DNA of 64,000 nt from Pedobacter planticolens (GTDB lineage: Bacteria; Bacteroidota; Bacteroidia; Sphingobacteriales; Sphingobacteriaceae): contig NZ_WNXD01000001.1 in the NCBI RefSeq assembly GCF_014172375.1, positions 496,001 through 560,000 on the forward strand, written 5' to 3'. The notes below the pieces were generated by a model. That model saw nothing but the letters and a program-made list of their open reading frames with translations, was not told the origin of the DNA and ran no database searches. Below, one piece after another: positions 45,386 through 53,625 of this stretch. Positions within the stretch are counted from its first letter, which is position 1, and each line of letters opens with the position of its first letter. The position numbers were made by a program, and so were the translations under genes.

Positions 45386-46380
45386 AGAAAACATTTAGTT
45401 GTATAGATGCCCACACCTGCGGGAATCCGGTAAGAGTGGTAGCAGGTGGAGGTCCATTATTGGTAGGAAATAGCATGATGGAGCGTCGCCTACATTTCCT
45501 TAAGGAATACGATTGGATTCGCAAAGGATTAATGTTTGAACCTCGTGGCCATGATATGATGAGTGGCAGTATTTTATATCCACCAATAGATTCAGCTAAC
45601 GATATTGGCGTTTTGTACATCGAAACTAGCGGTTGTTTACCCATGTGCGGTCATGGTACAATTGGCACCGTAACTATTGCAATTGAAGAAGGATTAGTAA
45701 TCCCTAAAGTGCCTGGAAAATTGCGTTTAGAAACTCCAGCGGGATTAGTATTGGTAGAATATGTGCAGATAGATGGAAAAGTTAAATCGGTAAAACTGAT
45801 TAATATTAAATCTTTTTTAGCTGCTGAAGGACTAACTGTAAACTGCCCTGATTTAGGAGAATTAATAGTGGATGTAGCCTATGGCGGGAATTTCTATGCA
45901 ATTGTAGATCCTCAAAAAAACTTTAAAGGATTAGAGAATTACACCGCAGATCAATTGATTAGTTGGAGTAGAACTTGTCGCAAGTTGATGAATGAGAAAT
46001 ACACTTTTGTACATCCAGAAGATCCAAACATTAATGGCTTAAGTCATTTTCTATGGGCTGGTGCTACCATTTCACCTGAGGCGACTGCTAGAAATGCTGT
46101 TTTTTATGGCGATAAAGCAATCGATCGCTCGCCTTGCGGTACAGGAACATCAGCCCGTATGGCGCAATGGTTTGCCAAAGGGAAATTAAAAAAAGGAGAT
46201 AAGTTTATCCATGAAAGCATTATTGGTTCTCAATTTATCGGCACCATTGAAGAAGAAACAACGATTAACGGTCAACCAGCAATTGTACCAGGTATAGAAG
46301 GTTGGGCAAAAGTTACAGGTTATAACACCATTTTTATAGATGATGATGATCCGTATGCGCATGGTTTTCAGGTGATATAA
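45382..46380 (+). CDS. 4-hydroxyproline 2-epimerase (proline racemase family)
   Basis: 332 residues. Both catalytic Cys are present: C89 in CLPMCGHGTIG and C252 in DRSPCGTGTSARM. A Cys/Cys pair marks proline racemase and hydroxyproline epimerase; dehydratases have Thr at the second position. This converts trans-4-hydroxy-L-proline to cis-4-hydroxy-D-proline, the first step of the pathway. The C-terminal region HGFQVI is usual. It starts within the last codons of the aldehyde dehydrogenase gene. A palindromic repeat pair separates it from the dehydrogenase gene that follows. Confidence 0.9.
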   Translation: MKKTFSCIDAHTCGNPVRVVAGGGPLLVGNSMMERRLHFLKEYDWIRKGLMFEPRGHDMMSGSILYPPIDSANDIGVLYIETSGCLPMCGHGTIGTVTIAIEEGLVIPKVPGKLRLETPAGLVLVEYVQIDGKVKSVKLINIKSFLAAEGLTVNCPDLGELIVDVAYGGNFYAIVDPQKNFKGLENYTADQLISWSRTCRKLMNEKYTFVHPEDPNINGLSHFLWAGATISPEATARNAVFYGDKAIDRSPCGTGTSARMAQWFAKGKLKKGDKFIHESIIGSQFIGTIEEETTINGQPAIVPGIEGWAKVTGYNTIFIDDDDPYAHGFQVI

Positions 46381-46381
46381 A

Positions 46382-46500
46382 CCTCACCCCAGCCCTCTCC
46401 TTTAGGAGAGGGAGTTTGAGCGACCTTGTCATATCCTCCTTAATAACACACTTTGTCATCCTGAGCGAGCTTGCACTGAGCGTAGCCGAAGTGAAGGATA
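46382..46500. repeat. REP-like elements between epimerase and dehydrogenase
   Basis: A CCTCACCCC...CCCTCTCCTTTAGGAGAGGG hairpin (8-bp perfect stem at 46393-46412) is followed by TGTCATCCTGAGCGAGC...GTAGCCGAAGTGAAGGAT (46453-46500). It may form an mRNA hairpin inside the operon. Confidence 0.75.
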
Positions 46501-46521
46501 GCCTAATGAACAAATGAACCA

Positions 46522-47799
46522 ATGATACAAATGAACGAATCATCCCCAACAAATAAAGGCAATATCACCATCATCGGAGCAGGTATTATCGGCTTGTGTT
46601 CTGCCTATTATCTCACCAAACAAGGCTTTAAAGTTACGTTATTAGAGCAGGGCGATTTGCTTAATAACTGTTCTTCGGGCAATGCGGGCATGATTGTTCC
46701 GAGTCATTTTGTGCCATTGGCAGCGCCAGGAATGATTAGTAAAGGCATAAAATGGATGTTCGATAGTAAAAGTCCGTTTTACGTGAAGCCATCTTTAAAT
46801 CCAAAGCTGATTTCTTGGGGATTGAAATTCTGGAAATACTCAAATCAACAACATGTAGATCGTGTTGCAGAACCGTTAAGAGATTTGCATTTATTGAGTA
46901 AGGAATTATATGATGAGTTAGCCAAAGAACCAGAACTGAATTTTGGTTTGGAAAAGAAAGGCATTTTAATGCTTTATAAAAACCAAGCTACTGGTGATGA
47001 AGAAATACATATGGCCAAAAAAGCGCAGCAGTTAGGATTAGATGTAGCAATTTTAAATGCCAAAGAAACGCAGGATTTAGAGCCAGATACCAAATTAGAC
47101 ATATTAGGATCTGTTCATTATCGTTGCGATGCGCATTTATATCCCAACGATTTGGTGAAACAATTAATTACCTATTTAAAAGCTAATGGAGCTGAAATTA
47201 TTACCAATTGTAAGGTTAATGGTCTAGAAACTACTAACGGAGAAATCAAAACTATTCACACCACAAAAGGTGATTTTACAACAGATACAGTAGTGATGAC
47301 AGGTGGCTCATGGCTGCCAGAATTGGCTCAACAAGCTAATTTGACTATTCCGATTATGCCTGGTAAAGGGTATTCTTTTATGGTAGATCCGACTAGTCCA
47401 ATTCATCATCCAGCATTATTACTAGAAGCAAGGGTTGCAGTAACGCCAATGAATGGTCAGGTGCGTTTTGGCGGAACCATGGAAATTGCGCCAATTAATC
47501 ACAAAGTGAATATGAATAGGGTGCAAGGAATTGTAAATTCTATTCCTCAATATTATCCAGATTACCAAGTTGCCGTTCCTCAAATCGATAAAATATGGTA
47601 TGGATTTAGGCCTTGCTCTCCAGATGGTTTGCCATATATTGGTTATAGCAAAGGTTTAAAAAATCTAATTGTAGCAGGTGGTCATGGCATGATGGGAGTT
47701 AGTTTAGCACCTATTACTGGCAAACTGGTGTCTGAATTAGTAACAAATGCTAAATTATCTAAAGCGATAGATATCTATTCGCCAAACCGCTTTAATTAG
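46522..47799 (+). CDS. FAD-dependent D-amino-acid dehydrogenase, probable D-hydroxyproline dehydrogenase
   Basis: 425 residues. FAD dinucleotide-binding motif GAGIIGLCSAYYLTKQG (about 18-34). DAO-fold features are NCSSGNAGMIVPSHFVPLAAPG, the conserved motif for the D-amino-acid dehydrogenase (DadA-like) family, and GYSKGLKNLIVAGGHGMMGVSLAP near the C-terminus. In this cluster it should oxidise cis-4-hydroxy-D-proline to the pyrroline, the step after the epimerase. The start is the ATG at 46522; an alternative ATG lies three codons later. No signal or TM segment. Confidence 0.88.
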   Translation: MIQMNESSPTNKGNITIIGAGIIGLCSAYYLTKQGFKVTLLEQGDLLNNCSSGNAGMIVPSHFVPLAAPGMISKGIKWMFDSKSPFYVKPSLNPKLISWGLKFWKYSNQQHVDRVAEPLRDLHLLSKELYDELAKEPELNFGLEKKGILMLYKNQATGDEEIHMAKKAQQLGLDVAILNAKETQDLEPDTKLDILGSVHYRCDAHLYPNDLVKQLITYLKANGAEIITNCKVNGLETTNGEIKTIHTTKGDFTTDTVVMTGGSWLPELAQQANLTIPIMPGKGYSFMVDPTSPIHHPALLLEARVAVTPMNGQVRFGGTMEIAPINHKVNMNRVQGIVNSIPQYYPDYQVAVPQIDKIWYGFRPCSPDGLPYIGYSKGLKNLIVAGGHGMMGVSLAPITGKLVSELVTNAKLSKAIDIYSPNRFN

Positions 47800-47819
47800 T
47801 TTATATCTCTTTCACAACT

Positions 47820-47950
47820 TGTCATTTCCGTCCTAAAGGTTGGTGTCCTCACCGACCTTAGTAAGTTAGGGTTTCGGTTGGTGAGACACCAACCGATAGA
47901 GAAAATCTGTTAAGTAGATCTCTCAGTCGCTTCGCTTTTTCGAGATGACG
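47820..47950. repeat. Large intergenic palindromic element
   Basis: GGTTGGTGTCCTCACCGACC (47838-47857) pairs with GGTTGGTGAGACACCAACC (47877-47895), in an imperfect hairpin. It is followed by TCAGTCGCTTCGC...TCGAGATGACG, which closes with the GTCATTTCCGTCC start at 47820. No gene. Confidence 0.75.
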
Positions 47951-47970
47951 TGGAGGCTAAGTAAAATAAA

Positions 47971-47989
47971 GTCTACAATTTTAGTAGTC
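47971..47989. promoter_or_regulatory. ACTACTAA-type palindromic motif upstream of the hydrolase
   Basis: GTCTACAATTTTAGTAGTC; its reverse complement GACTACTAAAATTGTAGAC shares ACTACTAA with the motifs at 50655, 58284 and 62815. A candidate -7 TATTTTTG lies at 48006-48013, 16 bases downstream. Confidence 0.5.
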
Positions 47990-48050
47990 TTTATTAAAAT
48001 ATTGCTATTTTTGGAAAGTTTTGTTTTAACTCATTCAAAATTCCAAGATT

Positions 48051-48803
48051 ATGCAAGCACAATTAAATCAGATACAGCAAAATTTTCTTCCGCATTGCGC
48101 TACACAAGCTAAAGATATTATTTTACTACATGGTTTGTTTGGCAACCTAAGCAATTGGAAAACCGTAGAGAAAAGATTTGCAGTCGAGCATAAAGTTTGG
48201 GCGCCAGAACTCCCACTATTTAATAATCTGATAGGGCAGGGACTAAATAAGTTGGTTACGTTTTTAGAACAGTATATTGATCAAAATAAAATTGTAAAGC
48301 CAGTTTTAATAGGTAATTCTTTAGGCGGTCATGTGGCTTTGCTCTATACGTTAAAACATCCTGGCAAGGTAGAAAAATTGGTTTTAACAGGAAGCTTTGG
48401 CTTGTATGAAAACACTTTTGGTGGCTCTTTCCCTAGAGTAAAAGATTACAATTACATCAAAGCGAAAATTGAAGATGTATTTTACCAAAAAGAAGTAGTA
48501 GATGATGAAATGATAAATCATGTTTTTGGAGTAGTACAGCATAAATTAAAAGTATTATCTATTATTGGTTTAGCTAGAGATGCACAGAAGCAAAACTTAG
48601 CGGCATACTTACCAGATATTCAAATTCCGGTGTTGTTAATTTGGGGTCTGCAAGATATTGTAACTCCGCCAGCAGTAGCTGATGAATTTAATCAATTATT
48701 ACCCAATGCCACCCTGCATTACATTAATCACTGTGGTCATGCACCCATGATGGAGCAACCAGAATTGTTTAATACCTATGTTAGCCAATTTTTAGTTGCA
48801 TAA
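48051..48803 (+). CDS. Alpha/beta hydrolase
   Basis: 250 residues, no signal peptide. Features of the fold are ILLHGLFGNLSNWK (oxyanion region), GNSLGGH (nucleophile Ser near 90), LLIWGLQDIVTPP (Asp) and CGHAPMMEQPE (His). A cap region (about 120-175) differs from lipases. The ending on NTYVSQFL is normal. Substrate is unknown. Its stop (48803) directly precedes the start of the fatty acid hydroxylase-like gene, so they probably form a two-gene operon in lipid metabolism. A palindromic ACTACTAA-type motif lies upstream. Confidence 0.88.
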   Translation: MQAQLNQIQQNFLPHCATQAKDIILLHGLFGNLSNWKTVEKRFAVEHKVWAPELPLFNNLIGQGLNKLVTFLEQYIDQNKIVKPVLIGNSLGGHVALLYTLKHPGKVEKLVLTGSFGLYENTFGGSFPRVKDYNYIKAKIEDVFYQKEVVDDEMINHVFGVVQHKLKVLSIIGLARDAQKQNLAAYLPDIQIPVLLIWGLQDIVTPPAVADEFNQLLPNATLHYINHCGHAPMMEQPELFNTYVSQFLVA

Positions 48804-48804
48804 A

Positions 48805-50031
48805 ATGGAGCATATTAACTACTTGGCTTTTGCAATTCCTGCGTTTTTTATTTTTTTGTATTTGGAGTATGCGCTAGCAGTTCATCTAAAAAAAGGACAT
48901 TTATTCAAATATGAAAGTTCGGTTTCTAACGTAAGTATCGGTATTGCAGAGCGATTACTGAACCTGTTTATCGCTGCTAGTTTTTATGAGTTATTTAATT
49001 ACGTCTATAAAAACTACGCTGTATTTAATATCCCAAATACGTGGTGGGTATGGGTTTTACTAATTTTAGCTACAGATTTAGTTTGGTATTGGTATCATCG
49101 GTTAGGTCACCAAGTTAATTTTTTGTGGGCTGCGCATATTGTACACCATCAAAGCGAAGAGTTTAATTTAAGTGTATCTGCAAGAATTACCGCTTTTCAA
49201 GCTTTAATACGGAATATTTTTTGGTGTGCATTGCCATTTGTTGGTTTTCACCCTGTGATGGTAATTACTATTTTAACCGTACATGGCGCTTACTCTTTTT
49301 TCACTCACACACAGTTGATTGGTAAATTAGGATGGCTAGAACATATTTTAATTACTCCGTCATTGCATGGTGTTCATCACGCTAGCGATGAAAAATATTT
49401 AGACAAAAATTATGGTGATGTATTTGTGTTTTGGGATAAATTGTTTGGCACTTTTCAGCGAGAAGAGGGGGCCCCAAAATATGGCTTAACACATCCAATT
49501 AAAAGCTATAGTTTTTTGTGGCAACATTTTCATTATTATTTCGAATTAATTGAAGCTTTTAAAAGAGAAAATGGCATAAAAAACAAATGGAAAGTAGTAT
49601 TTGGCAATCCTGCACTGCTTAACCAAGATATTAGACCATTGTTAGAAAAACGGTTTTTACAACATAAATCTAATGATCAATATCGATTTAAATTTAAGAA
49701 ATACCTTAACGGACAACTTATTGTTTGTGTAGCATTTTTAACTTTTACTACTGCATTTTTTAGCTATTTAGACTTGGCTGATAAACTTTTCATCTTGCTA
49801 TTTATTCTCTTAACCTTAATTAATTGCGGTGCATTATTAGAACAACGTAAGTGGATTTATTATTTAGAGTGTTTGCGATTAATACTTGTATTTAGCTATG
49901 TTTTCTTAAAGTTCGATTTACTAGGACTAATTTTTATCCCAACTCTAATTTTAATCCTTTTAGAAAGAGCATTTTCGCTAAGTAATGTATACCGAAATTA
50001 TGTACTGCAGTACGAAAAAGTAACTAATTAA
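48805..50031 (+). CDS. Membrane fatty acid hydroxylase / sterol desaturase family protein
   Basis: 408 residues from the ATG at 48805, just after the hydrolase stop; a TTG at 48796 inside the previous gene is less likely. Histidine clusters of di-iron membrane hydroxylases are present: HRLGH (near 95), HIVHH (near 112) and HGVHH (near 190). About seven TM segments, three of them in a C-terminal extension (about 315-400) beyond the usual domain. Relatives include alkylglycerol monooxygenase. It likely oxidises a membrane lipid; the reaction is not determinable from sequence. Confidence 0.88.
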   Translation: MEHINYLAFAIPAFFIFLYLEYALAVHLKKGHLFKYESSVSNVSIGIAERLLNLFIAASFYELFNYVYKNYAVFNIPNTWWVWVLLILATDLVWYWYHRLGHQVNFLWAAHIVHHQSEEFNLSVSARITAFQALIRNIFWCALPFVGFHPVMVITILTVHGAYSFFTHTQLIGKLGWLEHILITPSLHGVHHASDEKYLDKNYGDVFVFWDKLFGTFQREEGAPKYGLTHPIKSYSFLWQHFHYYFELIEAFKRENGIKNKWKVVFGNPALLNQDIRPLLEKRFLQHKSNDQYRFKFKKYLNGQLIVCVAFLTFTTAFFSYLDLADKLFILLFILLTLINCGALLEQRKWIYYLECLRLILVFSYVFLKFDLLGLIFIPTLILILLERAFSLSNVYRNYVLQYEKVTN

Positions 50032-50105
50032 GTTAGCTAAAAATACCCCAAGAACATGTTACATTACTTATGACGAATTTTTTTCAAAACTCACATTTTA
50101 ATTAT

Positions 50106-50113
50106 TAGCTTTG
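50106..50113 (+). promoter_or_regulatory. Candidate -7 element for the Rrf2 gene
   Basis: TAGCTTTG fits TAnnTTTG, seven bases before the ATG at 50121. No clear -33. Confidence 0.35.
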
Positions 50114-50120
50114 TTTTTAT

Positions 50121-50558
50121 ATGCTATCCAAGAAAACAAAGTACGCTATAAAAGCGCTGGTAGTTTTAGGAAAAAACCTATCACAACCGCCAATGCAAAT
50201 TGCTCGTATCGCAGAAGAAGAGCATATTCCTAAAAAATTTTTAGAGCAAATACTACTAGATCTCCGCAATGCGGGATATTTATACAGTAAAAAAGGAGCT
50301 GGAGGCGGTTATAGCCTAAATAAAAATCCAGAAGACATTTACTTGGTAGATATTTTACGTATTACTGATGGTCCGATTGCAATGGTGCCATGTGCCAGTT
50401 TAAAGTTTTATCACAAATGTGAAGAATGCCATGATGAAGTAACATGTGGTATTCGTAAAGCATTTATTGATGTAAGAGACGCCAGTCTTAAGGTTTTAAG
50501 TGAAACAAGCATCGCTCATATTATCGAAAGCGAAAAGGCACTTCTTAAATTGGATTAG
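50121..50558 (+). CDS. Rrf2 family transcriptional regulator
   Basis: 145 residues. Winged-helix HTH (about 1-75; YAIKALVVLGK, IARIAEEEHIPKKFLEQILLDLRNAGYLYSKKGAGGGY). Four Cys occur at about 94-113 (PCASLKFYHKCEECHDEVTCGI); in IscR/NsrR relatives three such Cys hold an Fe-S cluster. The set and spacing here differ, so cluster binding is possible but unproven. CymR-type members repress sulfur assimilation. It lies 200 bases before a sulfate reduction operon whose promoter carries a conserved palindrome-like motif, so that role is likely here. Confidence 0.9.
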   Translation: MLSKKTKYAIKALVVLGKNLSQPPMQIARIAEEEHIPKKFLEQILLDLRNAGYLYSKKGAGGGYSLNKNPEDIYLVDILRITDGPIAMVPCASLKFYHKCEECHDEVTCGIRKAFIDVRDASLKVLSETSIAHIIESEKALLKLD

Positions 50559-50654
50559 TAAATTTTAACTCATCAAACCAATCAATTTTAACAATTTTCT
50601 GAACTCATAAAACATCAGATTGTAATGTCTTTAAATCTTTTTTCAAATAAATAA

Positions 50655-50684
50655 ACTACTAAGTCTATATACTTTATATATTTG
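50655..50684 (+). promoter_or_regulatory. Promoter and putative Rrf2 operator of the sulfite reductase operon
   Basis: ACTACTAAGTCTATATAC (50655-50672) sits where the -33 box should be, followed by -7 TATATTTG (50677-50684). The same arrangement is found at 58284-58315. No standard -33 TTTG is present. Confidence 0.6.
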
Positions 50685-50758
50685 CAGTAATAAATTATTA
50701 GTTTTGTATCTTAATTTTGATACAAAACCTCCAAACCAATATTTAATTAGTGTAAGAA

Positions 50759-52852
50759 ATGCAGAGTTTTAGAACAGAACTGGAAAATCCTATTGTAGAA
50801 AAAGACATTATCGATTTAGAAAAAAAGATAAATGATTTTCGTTCTGGAAAAATTCATGACGAACGTTTTAGGAGTTTGCGCTTGGCTCGTGGTATTTACG
50901 GACAAAGACAGCCTGGCGTACAAATGATTCGTATTAAATTGCCTTTTGGTAAAGTAACATTTAAACAATTTCTTCGCATTGCGGATATTGCTGATGAATA
51001 CGGAAGTGGAAATTTACACCTTACAACTCGTCAGGATATACAAATTCACTATGTAAGTTTAGATAGAACGCCAGAACTTTGGGCAAAATTAGAACAAGAT
51101 GATGTTACGATTAGAGAAGCATGTGGAAATACGGTTCGTAATGTAACTTCATCACCAACTTCAGGCATAGATGCAGACGAACCTTTTGATGTTTCGCCTT
51201 ATGCGCATGGAGTATTTGCTTATTTCTTGCGTAATCCAATTTGCCAGGAAATGGGAAGGAAAATTAAAATCTCATTTTCTTCTAGCGAAAAAGATACCGC
51301 ATTTAGTTATATCCACGATTTAGGTTTTATCCCTAAAATAAATGAAAAAGGCGAACGTGGTTTTAAAGTTTTATTTGCAGGTGGCTTAGGAGCGCAACCA
51401 TTTTTAGCAGCTTCAATAAATGATTTTTTGCCAGAAGATGAATTAATTCCATTCTCTGAATCGGTATTAAGAGTTTTTGATCGTTATGGCGAACGTACCA
51501 ATAGAAATAAAGCTCGTTTAAAATATTTAGTTCAAAAACTAGGTTTAGAAGAGGTTTTACGTTTGGTTGAAGAAGAACAATTGGCCAACAAAGTAAAAAC
51601 CTTTAAAATAGATTTAACTACAGTTCCTCAACCTGTTTTTCCGGTAAGTCAAAATTATCCGCCAGTTGAAATAGCAAACGAAAACCATTACCAACATTGG
51701 TTGGCTACAAATGTTTTTGAGCAAAAACAGAGTGGATATTTCGGCGTATATGTAAAAGTACAGGTTGGCGATATTAAAACTGATAAAGCTAGAACTTTTA
51801 TCAATGCCATTAAACCGTTTGTAGCTGACGAGATAAGAATTACACAAAATCAGGGTTTATTGCTAAAATTTGTGAGTGAAAATGCTTTGCCATCATTATA
51901 TAATGCATTATTCAACATCGGTTTTGCCAATGCAGGTTTTGATAGTTTAGCAGATATTACCACTTGCCCAGGCACAGATACGTGTAATTTGGGTATATCG
52001 AATAGCATGACTTTAGCTGAGGTTTTAGAAGAAGTGATTTATGAAGATTTCCCTGAGTTTATTTACGAGAAAAACATCAAAATAAAAATTAGTGGCTGTA
52101 TGAATTCTTGCGGTCAACATGGTTTGGCCGAAATTGGTTTTCACGGTAGTTCGGTAAAAGCAGATGGTAAAGTTGTACCAGCAGTGCAAGTGATGTTGGG
52201 TGGTGGTACAGTTGGCGATGGCGTAGGCAGAGTAGCAGAACGTGTAATTAAAGTTCCATCGAAAAGAGCAACACAAGTTTTGCATTATATTTTGAACGAT
52301 TTTAAGACTAATAATTTAGCTGATGAAAACTTTCATCAATACTATGATAGAAAAGGGAAAGATCATTTTTATCAATTATTAAAACCTTTAGCAGATTTAA
52401 CAGCATTAAAAAATGAAGAATTTGTAGATTGGGGACATGAAGAAATTTTTGCAACTGCCATTGGTGTTGGAGAATGTGCTGGTGTTGTAATTGATTTGGT
52501 TGCTACCTTATTATTAGAAGCTGAAGAGAAATTTAGTTGGGCAACACAAGCTTTAAATGAACAGGCATTTGCCGATGCAATTTACCATGCGTATAGTGTA
52601 TTTGTGAGTGGCGCTAAAGCCTTATTGCTGGATAAAGGCATTAATAGCAGTACACAAATTGGCGTAATTCGTGAGTTCGATAATAACTATGTAGCCACTG
52701 GAGAATTTAGTTTTGATACCAATTTCTCTGATTTGGTTTTACAGATTAACAAGAATGAACCATCTTCTGAATTTGCACAACAATATCTTGCAGCTGCAAA
52801 TCAATTTTTAGAACAAGTTAAAGCCGTTAGGGCAGGAGCATTACAATCATGA
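50759..52852 (+). CDS. Ferredoxin-type siroheme sulfite reductase with C-terminal HEPN-like domain
   Basis: 697 residues. Residues 1-555 form a nitrite/sulfite reductase. It contains RLARGIYGQRQPG, HLTTRQDIQIHYV (siroheme-proximal basic residues), ATTC-type CPGTDTC (Cys403/409) and GCMNSCGQHG (Cys447/451), the C-x5-C and C-x3-C ligands for the 4Fe-4S cluster coupled to siroheme. It reduces sulfite to sulfide with six electrons. Residues about 575-697 are an extra helical region (ATQALNEQAFADAIYHAYSVFVSGAKALLL) that reads like a HEPN domain. There is no CysJ, so electrons should come from ferredoxin. It overlaps cobA by four bases. Confidence 0.93.
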   Translation: MQSFRTELENPIVEKDIIDLEKKINDFRSGKIHDERFRSLRLARGIYGQRQPGVQMIRIKLPFGKVTFKQFLRIADIADEYGSGNLHLTTRQDIQIHYVSLDRTPELWAKLEQDDVTIREACGNTVRNVTSSPTSGIDADEPFDVSPYAHGVFAYFLRNPICQEMGRKIKISFSSSEKDTAFSYIHDLGFIPKINEKGERGFKVLFAGGLGAQPFLAASINDFLPEDELIPFSESVLRVFDRYGERTNRNKARLKYLVQKLGLEEVLRLVEEEQLANKVKTFKIDLTTVPQPVFPVSQNYPPVEIANENHYQHWLATNVFEQKQSGYFGVYVKVQVGDIKTDKARTFINAIKPFVADEIRITQNQGLLLKFVSENALPSLYNALFNIGFANAGFDSLADITTCPGTDTCNLGISNSMTLAEVLEEVIYEDFPEFIYEKNIKIKISGCMNSCGQHGLAEIGFHGSSVKADGKVVPAVQVMLGGGTVGDGVGRVAERVIKVPSKRATQVLHYILNDFKTNNLADENFHQYYDRKGKDHFYQLLKPLADLTALKNEEFVDWGHEEIFATAIGVGECAGVVIDLVATLLLEAEEKFSWATQALNEQAFADAIYHAYSVFVSGAKALLLDKGINSSTQIGVIREFDNNYVATGEFSFDTNFSDLVLQINKNEPSSEFAQQYLAAANQFLEQVKAVRAGALQS

Positions 52853-53625
52853 GAGATCAAAAAATAAATAAAGAACCAAAAATAACCCTTTTAGGCGCAG
52901 GTCCTGGAGATCCGGAATTGTTAACTTTAAAGGGAGTAAAAGCGTTGCAAACTGCAGATGTTGTATTGTATGACGCATTAATTTGCGAAGCATTACTAGC
53001 TTATGCACCTGCTAATGCGATTAAAGTGTACGTAGGCAAACGTTCTGGTGAGCATTCTTTTTCGCAGGACGCTATTAATAAATTAATGATAGATTACGCT
53101 TTAAACTATGGTCACGTAGTGAGATTAAAAGGCGGCGATCCATTTGTTTTTGGTAGAGGATATGAAGAATTAGATTATGCAGCTTCATACAACATTCCTG
53201 TAAATGTAATTCCGGGTATTTCAAGTTCTATCGGAGTTCCTGGTTTGCAACAAATTCCAGTTACGCATCGCGGTTTAAGCGAAAGTTTTTGGGTTATTAC
53301 CGGTATGACTTCTTCAGGAGAGATTTCTGAAGATATTTATCAAGCGGCTAATTCAAAAGCAACCGTAATTATATTAATGGGCCTAAAAAAATTACCAGAA
53401 ATTGTTGAAATTTTTAAAACTTCCGGTAAACATAATTTGCCAGCTGCGGTAGTTCAAAATGGTTCATCTGAAGATGAAAAACTAGTAGTTGGCACAGTTG
53501 ATTCAATTTACGATATCGTTAAAAGAGAAAAAATTGAAGCGCCTGCATTGTTAATTTTTGGAGAAGTAGTATCGCTTCATCCATCGTTTAAATCGTTAAT
53601 TAAACAATATGCTTCCATTGCCTAA
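52849..53625 (+). CDS. cobA: Uroporphyrinogen-III C-methyltransferase (SUMT)
   Basis: 258 residues. It methylates uroporphyrinogen III twice with SAM to precorrin-2, the first step to siroheme. Motifs are LLGAGPGDPELLTLKG, VYVGKRSGEHSFSQ, RLKGGDPFVFGRGYEE (the SAM-binding loop) and VIPGISS. It overlaps the sulfite reductase stop by four bases and the siroheme-synthase/TauE start by 17 bases, so translation is tightly coupled. A second SUMT gene is at 58344. Confidence 0.96.
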   Translation: MRDQKINKEPKITLLGAGPGDPELLTLKGVKALQTADVVLYDALICEALLAYAPANAIKVYVGKRSGEHSFSQDAINKLMIDYALNYGHVVRLKGGDPFVFGRGYEELDYAASYNIPVNVIPGISSSIGVPGLQQIPVTHRGLSESFWVITGMTSSGEISEDIYQAANSKATVIILMGLKKLPEIVEIFKTSGKHNLPAAVVQNGSSEDEKLVVGTVDSIYDIVKREKIEAPALLIFGEVVSLHPSFKSLIKQYASIA

